From JAJCYL01 sp965206015 (GTDB lineage: Bacteria; Bacteroidota; Bacteroidia; Cytophagales; Cyclobacteriaceae): 64,000 bases of DNA. The stretch covers positions 1,054,001-1,118,000 of the forward strand of contig CBDBIW010000016.1 of the NCBI GenBank assembly GCA_965206015.1, given 5' to 3'. A program made the translations under genes and the position numbers. The notes under the pieces were generated by a model. The model worked only from the letters and a program-made list of their open reading frames with translations. It did no database searches and was not told the origin of the DNA. This document shows, piece after piece, positions 8,605 through 18,347 of the stretch; within the stretch, counting starts at the first letter, position 1; every line of letters starts with the position of its first letter.

Positions 8605-9783
8605 TTAAATTAATTCTCGCAATTGCAAGGTCACTTTCTTACTGCCTTTTGTTGTTTTGACTTTTAAGTCAACCTTGCCATGATTCATTGCCAACAATTC
8701 ACGGACTTCCGGCAATGTGTATTGGCTGAATGATTTTCCATTAACTTCTAAAATTTCATCATTTGTCAATAATCCTGCTTCGTCAGCCGGAGAGCCGGGG
8801 TTTACCCGGTGAATTAATAAATGTTTTAGCGTCTTGTCCAATTGTAGAAAGATACCAGACGAATTTACAAGGAATGGGCCATCGAATTTAGAGTTCTTTG
8901 ACCACCACATTTTGTGATTTTTATAATCTAAAACAATATTAAATCTATGGAGAATGTCATTCCCAACTATTCCAGCCATTTCGGTGTCGCTTTGGATACC
9001 AACTGATTCCTGACTTAGACCAACTGGCAGGTTATTGAAAGTATAACCAGCCAGCGAAAACTTTTCCACCCGTCCCCGTATATGCGCCGTTTCATGGTCA
9101 GAAAGCCCAGTGACCACATAAGAGTAGGTATCACCTACCTTATCTTTCAATCCTTTGCTATTTACAAATGGTGTGTTAAAATCAAGGTCAGTTCTTGCAC
9201 CTGTGTCGAGGTAAAAACTACCTTGTACAAGGTCTCCATTATTAAGTAACACGACTCCAGGCACATAAGGTATTGCATGCTTGTATCTAATATTTATCGC
9301 TTTTCCCTCTCCAGAATATTTATAACCATCAGTCTTATAAATATGAAATTCCATCGAATTGTAATCAATTTCCACAACAAAATTGTTCATCAAATCATAA
9401 CCAATGATTCCGTCAATTCTTCTTCCAATTGCGGTTTCCAGATGATTCAAGGAAGTTTCATACAACTTAACATTCTTGATTTCAATATTCTTAAGATGGA
9501 TAACATTGTGCTTTACTAAATAGCCACTCACCCGTCCACCTGCACTTGTTTTAACTGTCTTTTTATTTGATTTCAAATCCAGACGCTCAGCGGCATCCAA
9601 GCTTAATACACTCAATCCATCTCCCGTATCAAATATGAAATCCAGTTCCTCGTCAGAATTATTGACCGTCAGTTTAATGAATAAATGTTCCCCATATAAT
9701 TCAAATGGAATGGTCGTCAAGGGTATCTGGGCCAAACTTTTTGTTGCTAATAAAAAGAACAGGATGACAACAAATTGTTTCAT
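8605..9783 (-). CDS. retropepsin-like aspartyl protease with PDZ domain
   Basis: A 392-residue secreted protein with a signal peptide (about 1-18, ending SLAQ). Two retropepsin-type motifs, FDTGDG (Asp52) and LDTGAR (Asp193), form the expected pair of half-sites. A PDZ domain follows (about 305-390; NPGSPADEAGLLTNDEILEV). The architecture matches a common Bacteroidota family of periplasmic aspartyl proteases with PDZ; substrates are unknown. It stands alone, and a perfect palindrome with T-run character lies about 60 bp upstream of its start. Confidence 0.85.
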   Translation of the reverse strand: MKQFVVILFFLLATKSLAQIPLTTIPFELYGEHLFIKLTVNNSDEELDFIFDTGDGLSVLSLDAAERLDLKSNKKTVKTSAGGRVSGYLVKHNVIHLKNIEIKNVKLYETSLNHLETAIGRRIDGIIGYDLMNNFVVEIDYNSMEFHIYKTDGYKYSGEGKAINIRYKHAIPYVPGVVLLNNGDLVQGSFYLDTGARTDLDFNTPFVNSKGLKDKVGDTYSYVVTGLSDHETAHIRGRVEKFSLAGYTFNNLPVGLSQESVGIQSDTEMAGIVGNDILHRFNIVLDYKNHKMWWSKNSKFDGPFLVNSSGIFLQLDKTLKHLLIHRVNPGSPADEAGLLTNDEILEVNGKSFSQYTLPEVRELLAMNHGKVDLKVKTTKGSKKVTLQLRELI

Positions 9784-9840
9784 AAGTGGTTTGTTCTAAA
9801 TTCTAAAAAGAGATATATACATAACAAGCATTAGTGTCCG

Positions 9841-9882
9841 ATAAAAAAATCCCTTAATTAATTAATTAAGGGATTTTTTTAT
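9841..9882. repeat. 42-bp perfect palindrome
   Basis: The two 21-bp halves are exact reverse complements without a spacer; each arm has an A7/T7 run, a CCCTT/AAGGG block and a central AATT repeat. It can form a terminator-like hairpin on either strand. It directly follows TAGTGTCCG, which may be the outer end of the IS4-type remnant that follows, so it may be part of that element. Confidence 0.85.
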
Positions 9883-9885
9883 ATT

Positions 9886-9927
9886 ATTCGTTTAATAATC
9901 CACTAAATTCGTTTAATAATCCACTAA
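9886..9927. repeat. 21-bp tandem duplication
   Basis: Two exact adjacent copies of a 21-bp unit beginning ATTCGTTTAATAATCC (9886-9906 and 9907-9927), just ahead of the IS4-type transposase remnant. Confidence 0.9.
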
Positions 9928-9936
9928 AAAGCGGAT

Positions 9937-10284
9937 ATGAGCAAAAGTAACATTTTTTTCGGACAGCCGATCTTCCGTCAACTGATAAATTTGATAATTC
10001 GCAACAAAGTTGAAGCTTTAGCCAAAACACACTAAACAGACCGTTACTGCAAACGGTTTAATACCTTTCAGCACCTTATTACAATGCTTTATGGAGTTGT
10101 TTCAGGATGCAATTCACTTCGAGAACTTACCACAGGAATGAGTAAGTTATGGGGCAAAGATGATGACAATCCAGACTGTAAATATGCCTCCAGTACCCAG
10201 AAATCAATTTCAGATAAGATTATTGAAGGTTGTGTTACTCACAAACCAATGACTTTGAGTCAGATCAAAAGTCATGCAACTTAA
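9937..10284 (+). pseudogene. IS4-family (DUF4372) transposase, N-terminal remnant
   Basis: From the ATG at 9937 the frame reads FFGQPIFRQLINLIIRNKVE, a stop (TAA at about 10033) where CAA is expected, then TDRYCKRFNTFQHLITMLYG and GCNSLRELTTGM. This is the DUF4372 N-terminus of Bacteroidota IS4 transposases. After about 70 residues the similarity fades into GKDDDNPDCKYASS and the frame stops at 10284. The catalytic domain is missing, so this is a dead fragment. It marks the left edge of the sigma/FecR/SusCD locus. Confidence 0.7.
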
Positions 10285-10347
10285 ATGGGTAACCCTATAA
10301 ATTTATAATGAGGACAGGGTCAATATTAGCATTTTTCGATTACATTT

Positions 10348-10947
10348 ATGTCTTACTGTTTTTCATTTAATCTTGTTGTGCTGATTAATTCTTACGATAC
10401 AGATGACTCTGATGACAGGGTATATTTTTTAAAGGTATATGAAACCTATTACCAAGATTTGTATCGGTATGGATATAGATTTTCACGAGATAAGGACATC
10501 ACCAAAGATTGCATTCAGCAGATGTTTATGGAACTTTGGAGTAAAGAAAACCGATTCTTATCAGTGACCAGGTTAAAACCTTATCTGATTAAATACTTAC
10601 AAAGAAAATTGCTAAAAGAAATCTCAAAAAAAGGCATAAGTTATGATGCTATCGCTGAATCAATAAATTTATCAGAAGAACCTTTCGAATCCACATTAAT
10701 CAAAAATCAGCAATCTCAAGAGCTAAGAGATTCATTAAAAACTGCTATGCTTCTTCTTACAAAAAGACAAATACAGATAGTAGAATTGAGGTATATTAAA
10801 GGCTACTCTTTTGATGAAATTGCGCAGAAATATGGTGTGCAACATCGTACGATTTACAACCAACTTCACACAGCAATAAAAATTCTTAGAGAAAATCTTA
10901 TTTTCTCTAATCCCTTCACATTGTTATTATTTGGAATCCTTACTTAG
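10348..10947 (+). CDS. ECF RNA polymerase sigma factor (Bacteroidota type)
   Basis: A 199-residue sigma-70 family protein. Region 2 is at about 20-90 (YYQDLYRYGYRFSRDKDITK, then IQQMFMELW). Region 4 is at about 130-190 with the helix-turn-helix GYSFDEIAQKYGVQHRTIYN. It heads a locus with FecR, SusC and SusD, the standard trans-envelope surface-signalling arrangement in which the TonB receptor senses a substrate and releases the sigma factor. The start is uncertain; the region before residue about 18 is atypical and a later start is possible. Confidence 0.88.
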   Translation: MSYCFSFNLVVLINSYDTDDSDDRVYFLKVYETYYQDLYRYGYRFSRDKDITKDCIQQMFMELWSKENRFLSVTRLKPYLIKYLQRKLLKEISKKGISYDAIAESINLSEEPFESTLIKNQQSQELRDSLKTAMLLLTKRQIQIVELRYIKGYSFDEIAQKYGVQHRTIYNQLHTAIKILRENLIFSNPFTLLLFGILT

Positions 10948-11064
10948 GAAAGCCAAAATATCAGCTTTTTTAAAAAAATATTCTTTTTCTCTGGTAAAAC
11001 TAAGTGATTACCTGCACTTAAGTATATAAACAGACTAATTCTAAGTCAAGTCAAAAAAATAACT

Positions 11065-12138
11065 GTGGATAATACTTATACTCAATATTCTGTTGAAGAT
11101 TTCGTAAGTGACGAATCTTTTGTTCGCTATTTTTTCAATGAAAATGAGCAGGATATATTCTTTTGGGAAGAATGGATAGCACTGCATCCGGAGAAAATGA
11201 AAGATATAGAAGATGCTCGCAAACTTTTAGGTGTACTTTCCCCTCGGTTATCTCAGTATGAGTTTGGTCAGGAAATGGAAATAATTAAGAATCACATTTT
11301 AGATTCTCTTCAATTGAATAAACCTGTAATGAGAGTGTCACCTATCAAGCATAAGATTAGTAGACTGTTCTTATGGAAAGCCGCTGCTGTTTTATTGATA
11401 CTTACTACTATTGGAATTGCCCCTTTTTTGGTTAAGGATAAATTTGTTAGTAATTCAATACTGAATGCTGGTAGTGAATGGACTATAAAGAGTAATTCTA
11501 AAGGACAAAAATCTCGTTTTCATTTACCAGATGACTCCTTTATTATGCTAAATTCTGGTAGCGAAGTAAAATTCCTCCAAGACTTCTCAAAGCATATTCG
11601 TGAAATTGAGCTTAAAGGAGAAGCATTTTTTGAAGTAGCTCATGACCCTCTTAGACCTTTTATAGTAAAGACAGATAACATGAGTATCAAGGCATTAGGT
11701 ACATCTTTCAATGTAAGAGCTTTTGACGAAATCGAAACCGTGGAAGTAGCACTTGTCACTGGTCAGGTAGAAGTTAATATAACAGAAACTCAAACAAACG
11801 GAAATACATCCATTTTGATTCCTGGCGAAGGATTAACCCTTGACAAGAAGAATGGTGAGGTTATCAAAGAAAAGTTTGACCCGTCACTTTCTCTGGCTTG
11901 GCAACGAGGAGTTTTATATTTTAAAGATGCTTCATTGGATCATATTATGGCTACGATAGAAAGATGGTATAATGTGAACCTTGAAATAAAAAATCGTCCA
12001 GCTAAAGAAAACTTATATACAGGTCAATTTGACAATCAAAGTCTTGAACTCGTGCTAGAATCACTAAGTTTTTCTAAACAATTCAAATATAAGATTGACG
12101 GTAGAAGTATTACAATTGATTTTTCTGTTTCTCATTAA
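11065..12138 (+). CDS. FecR family anti-sigma factor
   Basis: A 357-residue single-pass inner-membrane protein. A cytoplasmic N-terminal part (about 1-105, containing FFWEEWIALHPEKM) is followed by a membrane helix at about 110-126. The periplasmic FecR domain follows (about 130-230; LPDDSFIMLNSGSEVKF, FEVAHDPLRPFIVKT), then a C-terminal DUF4974-like domain (about 285-355; LDHIMATIERWYNV). The start is GTG; no better in-frame ATG lies nearby. It should hold the upstream sigma factor inactive until the SusC receptor signals, so the whole downstream locus is probably substrate-induced. Confidence 0.9.
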   Translation: MDNTYTQYSVEDFVSDESFVRYFFNENEQDIFFWEEWIALHPEKMKDIEDARKLLGVLSPRLSQYEFGQEMEIIKNHILDSLQLNKPVMRVSPIKHKISRLFLWKAAAVLLILTTIGIAPFLVKDKFVSNSILNAGSEWTIKSNSKGQKSRFHLPDDSFIMLNSGSEVKFLQDFSKHIREIELKGEAFFEVAHDPLRPFIVKTDNMSIKALGTSFNVRAFDEIETVEVALVTGQVEVNITETQTNGNTSILIPGEGLTLDKKNGEVIKEKFDPSLSLAWQRGVLYFKDASLDHIMATIERWYNVNLEIKNRPAKENLYTGQFDNQSLELVLESLSFSKQFKYKIDGRSITIDFSVSH

Positions 12139-12177
12139 TTATGATGATTATGAACAATATTAACAGCTCATAAAAAA

Positions 12178-12230
12178 GTTTTCCCAAAGGACATGGTGTA
12201 CTGATATACCGTCCATTTCCCCGGGAAAAC
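12178..12230 (+). promoter_or_regulatory. long imperfect hairpin in the susC leader
   Basis: Outer arms GTTTTCCC (12178-12185) and GGGAAAAC (12223-12230) enclose inner pairings GGAC/GTCC and GGTGTA/TATACC around a CTGA loop. It lies between fecR and susC and has no T-run on the plus strand, so an mRNA leader structure or attenuator is more likely than a simple terminator. An imperfect direct repeat of GAAACGAAGTTCCATTA follows at about 12244-12286. Confidence 0.45.
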
Positions 12231-12301
12231 CAATTGACAATTTAACGAAACGAAGTTCCATTACGAAACGAAAACGAAGTTCCATTAAACTTTACAAAAG
12301 T

Positions 12302-15300
12302 ATGAAATTATCTCTACTTGGCACAGTCGCATTTATGTCTAAATATTCAACGATCGTCCTTAGTATCATATGTGTTTTAAGCAGCACAGTCATGGCTTCT
12401 GAAGGAAAGGCGCAAAAGTATGTTAGCGTATATGAAACATACATTGAAACTGAGTTTAAAAATTTGTCTTTGGTCCAAGCATTAAAAAAATTGAAATTTT
12501 AACAGATTACAAATTCTCCTATCACCAATCTGATGTTGATAATAAACCCCGGATCAACATAGATCAAGGTAGAAACTCCGTAGCAGAAGTACTTACAAGT
12601 ATTTCAAAAATGACCCGTTTACAATTCAAGCAAACAAACAACAATATTTCAGTGAAAAATACAAAGGGTGAAATCAGAAATTCTGAAAAGCTTGAAGTAT
12701 TTATAAATGGTGTTACCATTACTGTTACTGGGAAAGTCACAGATGAAAATGGAGAATCCTTAGTAGGTGTCAGTGTAATAATATCAGGCACTTCTAATGG
12801 AACCATTACTAATGAGAATGGAGATTTCTCTTTAGAAATACCTGAAAATAGTGTCCTTTCCTTTTCCTATATAGGATATAAAACACAAGAAATAACCGTA
12901 GGTAAGCAAACTATAATATCTATTGTCCTTAGAGAAGATGCAGCTATATTAGATGAGGTGCTGGTTATTGGTTATGGCACATTGTCTAGTGCTAAAATTT
13001 TAGGAGCGGTTTCATCTATAAAATCTGACGATGTCAGCCAGTTGCCCGTAGGCGGTATAGATGAAGCTCTTTCAGGGCGTCTTTCTGGTGTTCAGATTGT
13101 ATCTGATCCTTCTCCTGGTAATGCTTCACAAATTAGGATAAGGGGTATTGGTTCAATGACAGCTGGTCGTTCTCCATTAATTGTTGTAGATGGTTATCCC
13201 TTGACAGAGGGTAGTGATTTGAATGCAATAAATCCATTAGATATTGAGTCTGTCGAGGTTCTTAAAGATGCTGCATCTACTGCAATATATGGCTCCAGAG
13301 GGGCTAATGGAGTAATAATGGTAACCACAAAAACAGCTAAATCAGACAAAATCACATTTAATTTAGATACGTATTCGGGGTTTCAGCAAGTGCTAAACCC
13401 AATGAAATTTTTAGATGCCTATCAATTTGCTCAGCTTGTAAAAGAAGCAAGGGATTGGGGTTATATATCTGCAGACCCTACTAATAGAAATGCTAATGAC
13501 GATACGGCAACAAGGTTGGCTAATGGAGCAAGCCCAAGACACCTTATTCCTGATAATTTTGATAAATATTTAGCAGGAATCCCAGGGCTAACAAATAATA
13601 ATTGGTTAGATGGTGTATTTAGAAATGGAAGAATAGAAAATCATAATATATCAGTATCAGGTAGAAGTGATAATACTAAATGGTTTGTTTCTGCAGGATA
13701 TTTTAATCAGGAGGGATTGATAATAGGGTCTGGGTATGATAGATATTCATCTAAAATTAATTTAGAAACCAAGTTGAATGATAAAATAAGGTTTGGTATT
13801 AATTTATCTCCAAGTATTTCTAATAAAAAAGCTATTATAGAAGGGTGGTCAGACAGTCCAATGCAACAAGCAATTCTCTCTGAACCTTTTTTTACACCGT
13901 ATAATGACAACGGAGATTTGAATGTTAGCCAACAAATAAGGTGGCATAATAATGGAGGAACTGATGGAGCATTAGCAGAAAACCCGGTAGCCATCGCTTT
14001 GCGAAAAAAAGATCGAACAAGTAAATTCAGGCTATTTGGAAATACATTTCTTGAAGTTGACATACTAGAAGAACTTACTTTTAAAACCCTATTTGGAGCA
14101 GATTTTGATTATTCTTTAAGAGAACAGTTTAGACCTTCTACCATAGGTAAATATAGACTCGATGTTAATTCTGCAGTTCCTTGGGCAAAAGAGAAGACTA
14201 AAGCCAGAAAAAACTGGATCACAGAAAACACATTGAATTATGCTGAAAACTTTGATAAACATAATTTAAATCTTCTGGCAGGATATTCTTATCAGAAAGA
14301 AAACCGTGAAGATATCTTTGTAGATGCACCAGTATTAAATAGTAACGATATCCCAAATATTGCAGGTACTTCTACGACTACTACAAGTAAGGATATCTCA
14401 GATTGGGTACTCATATCTTATTTTGGTAGAGCCATATACGATTATGATTCAAAATATCTCTTTAGTGCCTCAATAAGGAGAGATGGTTCATCACGCTTTG
14501 GAGCAGACAATAAATTTGGTGTTTTCCCTTCTTTATCCGGTGGATGGATTGTGAGCAATGAAGGTTTTTTTCCAAAGGAATTGTTTATCAATAAGTTAAA
14601 GTTGAGATATAGTTGGGGTAAAACCGGAAATAATCAAATTGGAAATTATGGCTCCATAGCTGTTTTAAAAGAATCGAATAGTTATATAGATGGAGCATTT
14701 GCTGCTGGACAAATCCCCAGTAGCTCCCCTAATTCGAATCTTTCTTGGGAAACTGTTGTCACCAATAATTTTGGACTTGATTTAGGAGTGCTACGTGGTA
14801 AATTAAATATTGGATTAGATTATTTTATAGCAAAAACAGAAGATATGCTTCTTGAAGTTCCCGTTCCTCAACAGTCTGGATTTACAACATCACTCCAGAA
14901 TATTGGAAAGATGGAGAATAAAGGATTGGAGTTAGTTTTATCTATTTCAGATATAAATTTAGGTATTGTAAAATGGAACTCGAGTATTAATTTCACTAAA
15001 ATAGAAAATGAGGTTACAGCCTTAGCTTCCGATCAGGAACAAATTATTAAAGGAGTAAGCATCACTAAAAAAGGTAATTCTATAGGAGAACTTTATGGAT
15101 ATGTTGTAGATGGAATTTATAAATCACAAGAAGAGATTGATAATTCAGCACAGAGAGGAACTGATGTTAAAATTGGAGATTGGAAAATTATTGACGTCGT
15201 TGACAATGGTTCTATTGACGATTTTGACAGAACTGTAATCGGTTCCCCTTTACCGGATTTTACTTACGGGTTTAATAACAGATTTTCATATAAGAATTTT

Positions 15301-15759
15301 GACCTTAATGTGTTTATTGACGGTCTGTCTGGAGTAGATGTTTTATCACGTACAGTGCGTAATGCTACAAATGGGCAAGGGTTTTCAAACCAGCTGATTT
15401 GGTATTATGAAAACAGATGGCATCCTCAAAACAATCCAAATGGAACTTTGGCAAGACCAGACTATACGCAGTCAGCTGAAAGATTAAGAGCAAATATTTC
15501 CTCTGCTTTTATTCAAAATGGTTCATTTGTTAGAGTAAGAAATATCACTTTAGGATATAATTTACCTGATGATCTTGTTTCAAAATTTGGTTTAGAAAAA
15601 TTGAGATTATATTTCACAGCAAAAGATCCTTTATTGATAACAGATTTTAAAGGGTATAACCCCGAGCAATCCAGGTCAGATCCATTAAATCCCAGTAATA
15701 CTGAAGGAGCTTATCCTCAAAATAAATCATTTATTTTAGGATTGAATGCCTCGTTCTAA
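12302..15759 (+). CDS. SusC/RagA TonB-linked outer-membrane transporter, frameshifted at an A7 tract
   Basis: The gene begins at ATG 12302 with a signal peptide and the start of an STN domain (VYETYIETEFKNLSLVQALK), then stops at 12502. The same domain continues in the -1 frame (EILTDYKFSYHQSDVDN) and stays open to 15759. It has a carboxypeptidase-D-like domain (GKVTDENGESLVGVSVIISG), plug (LKDAASTAIYGSRGANGVIM) and beta-barrel. The shift falls at A7 (12484-12490), in frame as A_AAA_AAA, a classic -1 slippery heptamer; eight A would restore the frame. Together about 1,150 residues, the normal SusC size with an STN domain for sigma/FecR signalling. It may be a mutation, slippage-corrected or phase-variable. 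SusD follows 17 bp later. Confidence 0.85.
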
Positions 15760-15776
15760 TATTTAAATGTAAAAAA

Positions 15777-17195
15777 ATGAGAAATACAAAGTACATATTA
15801 TCAATTGTAATCGTGTTAGGAATTATGACTATATCCTGCGAAAATGATTTAAACCTTGTGCCAGAAGATCAAAAGACTGCCGCAGGTTTTTATAAGAATA
15901 CTTCAGATATAGAGGCTGCAGTAAACGCCACTTACGCAGGGTTACAAAAAAGCGGACTATACGGCTTTAACTATCACTTCTTATTGGAAACCAGATCAGA
16001 CAATACTTTTGAGGAAGAGCCTTCAAATTCTGGTGGTTTTGGAGATGTTGATTTGTTTAACAGAGTTACTACCAATGGGGTTTTTGGAAGTACATGGAAA
16101 GATTCTTATCGTACTATTCAAGGAGCAAATATTGTATTAAACAGAATTGATGCAATAGGTGATATGGATAGTATTGCCAAAAACTCAAGAAAAGGAGAAG
16201 TTAAATTTATTAGAGCACTTATTTACTACAACCTTGTGAATTTATATGGCGATGTTCCTCTGGTCACTAAAGAAACAAAAGATCCAACGTCTTTTTTTGG
16301 TCAAGGCAGAACACCAAAGGCGGAAATATATACACAAATAATCACTGATTTGACTGAAGCTCAAAGCGAATTGCCAGCAATAAATGGCTTAGGAAGAGCA
16401 ACCAAAGGAGCTGCAAATACTTTATTGGGAAAAGTGTATTTAGCCAACGGCAATCCACAAGCGGCAGAAACTGCATTAAGAGCAGTTACCGGGTATAATT
16501 GGACGAGGAGATATGCTGATTTATTTGGAATTTCCAATGAAAACAATGGGAGCTCAATTTTTGAAGTACAATTTGAATCCGATGTAAATGGAAATTCAGA
16601 AGGAAGTTTATTTGCATCAAAATTTACATCACAGGCAAACCCGGGATCTAAAGGAAATAATATAATTACCCCGGATTTAATCAATTCTTTTGAGTCAGGA
16701 GACTTAAGACGAAATGGGATTATACCTGATGCAAACAATTCTACAGTAAATATTTCTACAAAGTATATTGACGGTGACCGTACTGTAATAGATGATGGAG
16801 ACAACAATGTTATCGTATTACGCTATGCAGATGTTCTTTTAATGTTGGCAGAAGCATTAAATAACCAAGGATATGTTGCAGATGGAGAGGCTTTTAATTT
16901 GGTAAATAGAATCAGGCAAAGAGCTGGATTGGCAAATATAACTTCTACAACAGTTACAAATCAAGAAGAGTTTACTCAGTCTTTGCTAAAAGAGAGACGA
17001 CATGAATTCTTTTATGAATTGCATCGTTGGTTTGATTTAAAAAGACTTGGAGACCCCGTAAAAGTAATGAACAATCATTTTGCAGGTATAGTTGGTTTAA
17101 ACAAGACAATTGATGCTGATGATTTGCTACTACCTATACCTCAAAATCAAATAGATACAGACCCAAAAAGTATAATTCAAAATCCCGGTTATTAA
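15777..17195 (+). CDS. SusD/RagB family outer-membrane lipoprotein
   Basis: A 472-residue SusD-like surface lipoprotein. The lipobox cysteine is Cys21 (GIMTISC). SusD-family helical repeats follow (TYAGLQKSG, EVKFIRALIYYNLVNLYGDV) and the typical C-terminal domain shows RLADV-like VLRYADVLLMLAEALN, KERRHEFFYELHRWFDLKRL and the LLPIP ending. It forms the lid of the SusC transporter and binds the extracellular substrate. It is somewhat shorter than average (about 500-550). It starts 17 bp after susC and is surely in the same operon. Confidence 0.92.
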   Translation: MRNTKYILSIVIVLGIMTISCENDLNLVPEDQKTAAGFYKNTSDIEAAVNATYAGLQKSGLYGFNYHFLLETRSDNTFEEEPSNSGGFGDVDLFNRVTTNGVFGSTWKDSYRTIQGANIVLNRIDAIGDMDSIAKNSRKGEVKFIRALIYYNLVNLYGDVPLVTKETKDPTSFFGQGRTPKAEIYTQIITDLTEAQSELPAINGLGRATKGAANTLLGKVYLANGNPQAAETALRAVTGYNWTRRYADLFGISNENNGSSIFEVQFESDVNGNSEGSLFASKFTSQANPGSKGNNIITPDLINSFESGDLRRNGIIPDANNSTVNISTKYIDGDRTVIDDGDNNVIVLRYADVLLMLAEALNNQGYVADGEAFNLVNRIRQRAGLANITSTTVTNQEEFTQSLLKERRHEFFYELHRWFDLKRLGDPVKVMNNHFAGIVGLNKTIDADDLLLPIPQNQIDTDPKSIIQNPGY

Positions 17196-17214
17196 TACAA
17201 TAAAACTTAGGATC

Positions 17215-18333
17215 ATGAAATCATCTTTTACAACTCTTTATTCTCTATACTTTCTTATTGCTGGAGCAGTGTCTTGTGGTCCTGGCAGTATGGATGTTGA
17301 AATATTAGCCTCTTTTTCTTTTAATCCTAAAGAAGAAATATTAGTTGGCAATACGGTTCATTTTATTAATGAATCTGTAAATACAAATGAGAGTGCAGTA
17401 TATACATGGGATTTTGGCGATGGAAATTCAAGCGTGTCTGAAAACCCTTCTCACTCATATACAAAAATAGGAGAAGGCACTTATGAGGTTATTTTAACGG
17501 TAAAACAGGATGATGTTGAGTCGGTTGCTAAAAAGAGTCTTGCCGTTTCATTAAATAGTATCATTGACGGCAGAAAAACATTAGTTGAAAAATTAAGTGA
17601 TAATAAAATAATGACTTGTGCACATAGAGCTAATGTTAGTAGTACAAATGCTCCTGAAAATTCTATTACAGCGATTAAAGGTGTTATTGCAGAAAATATT
17701 GGTATGATAGAAATAGATGTACGAGAAACCAAAGACGGTAAACTAGTTTTAATGCATGATGCAACTATTGACAGAACTACAAATGGCTCTGGAAAGGTAA
17801 ATGGCTATAGTTTAAAAGAATTAAAGGAATACAAATTATATGATAAAAATGGCATTCTGACTGATGAAAGAATGCCAACATTAGAAGAGGTGTTATTGTT
17901 GGCTAGAGGAAACTTGTATATAGATTTAGATATAAGTAGTAAAGCTAATTTTAGCAGGGTATATCCAGTTATAAAACAATACGGTATGGTTAAACAGGTA
18001 TTATTTTACTCATCAAGCATAACGGTGATTAGAAGTATGATAGACAGAGACTCAAATGTTATAGCTATGGCAAGAATTAGAAATGAATCTGATTTTGATA
18101 ATTACTCAAGTTTAGATTTAAAAGTAGTGCATTATGGGAAGAGTTCTTTTTATCAAAGTTTAGTTCAGAAAGCAAAAGACAAAGGCTGGTATGTTTTTAT
18201 TCTTGCTTACGTAAATACAAGTATGACACCTGATAATGATGCTTTTACCAAAATAAATACGATTACTTCATTAATGGAAAATGGTATTGTACAAACCGAT
18301 TACCCTGTTCTGGTAAAAAGACATTTAAAGTGA
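17215..18333 (+). CDS. PKD-domain glycerophosphodiester phosphodiesterase lipoprotein
   Basis: A 372-residue lipoprotein (Cys21 in AGAVSC). A PKD domain covers about 28-110 (YTWDFGDGNSS, PSHSYTKIGEGTYEV). A GDPD domain follows (about 130-370) with the expected residues: His137-Arg138 in CAHR, Glu166 and Asp168 in IEIDVR, and His181 in LMHDATIDRTTNGSG. GDPDs hydrolyse glycerophosphodiesters to glycerol-3-phosphate and an alcohol, using a divalent metal. Placed right after SusCD, it is probably a surface or periplasmic enzyme acting on the imported phosphodiester. It is the first of three GDPD proteins in this operon. Confidence 0.9.
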   Translation: MKSSFTTLYSLYFLIAGAVSCGPGSMDVEILASFSFNPKEEILVGNTVHFINESVNTNESAVYTWDFGDGNSSVSENPSHSYTKIGEGTYEVILTVKQDDVESVAKKSLAVSLNSIIDGRKTLVEKLSDNKIMTCAHRANVSSTNAPENSITAIKGVIAENIGMIEIDVRETKDGKLVLMHDATIDRTTNGSGKVNGYSLKELKEYKLYDKNGILTDERMPTLEEVLLLARGNLYIDLDISSKANFSRVYPVIKQYGMVKQVLFYSSSITVIRSMIDRDSNVIAMARIRNESDFDNYSSLDLKVVHYGKSSFYQSLVQKAKDKGWYVFILAYVNTSMTPDNDAFTKINTITSLMENGIVQTDYPVLVKRHLK

Positions 18334-18347
18334 AAATATATACAGAA

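Noticed and set aside
17215..18333. GDPD proteins as PI-PLC-type enzymes
   Set aside because: The HR, ExD and HD-x-TIDRTTNG motifs are those of GDPD, not of PI-PLC X domains.
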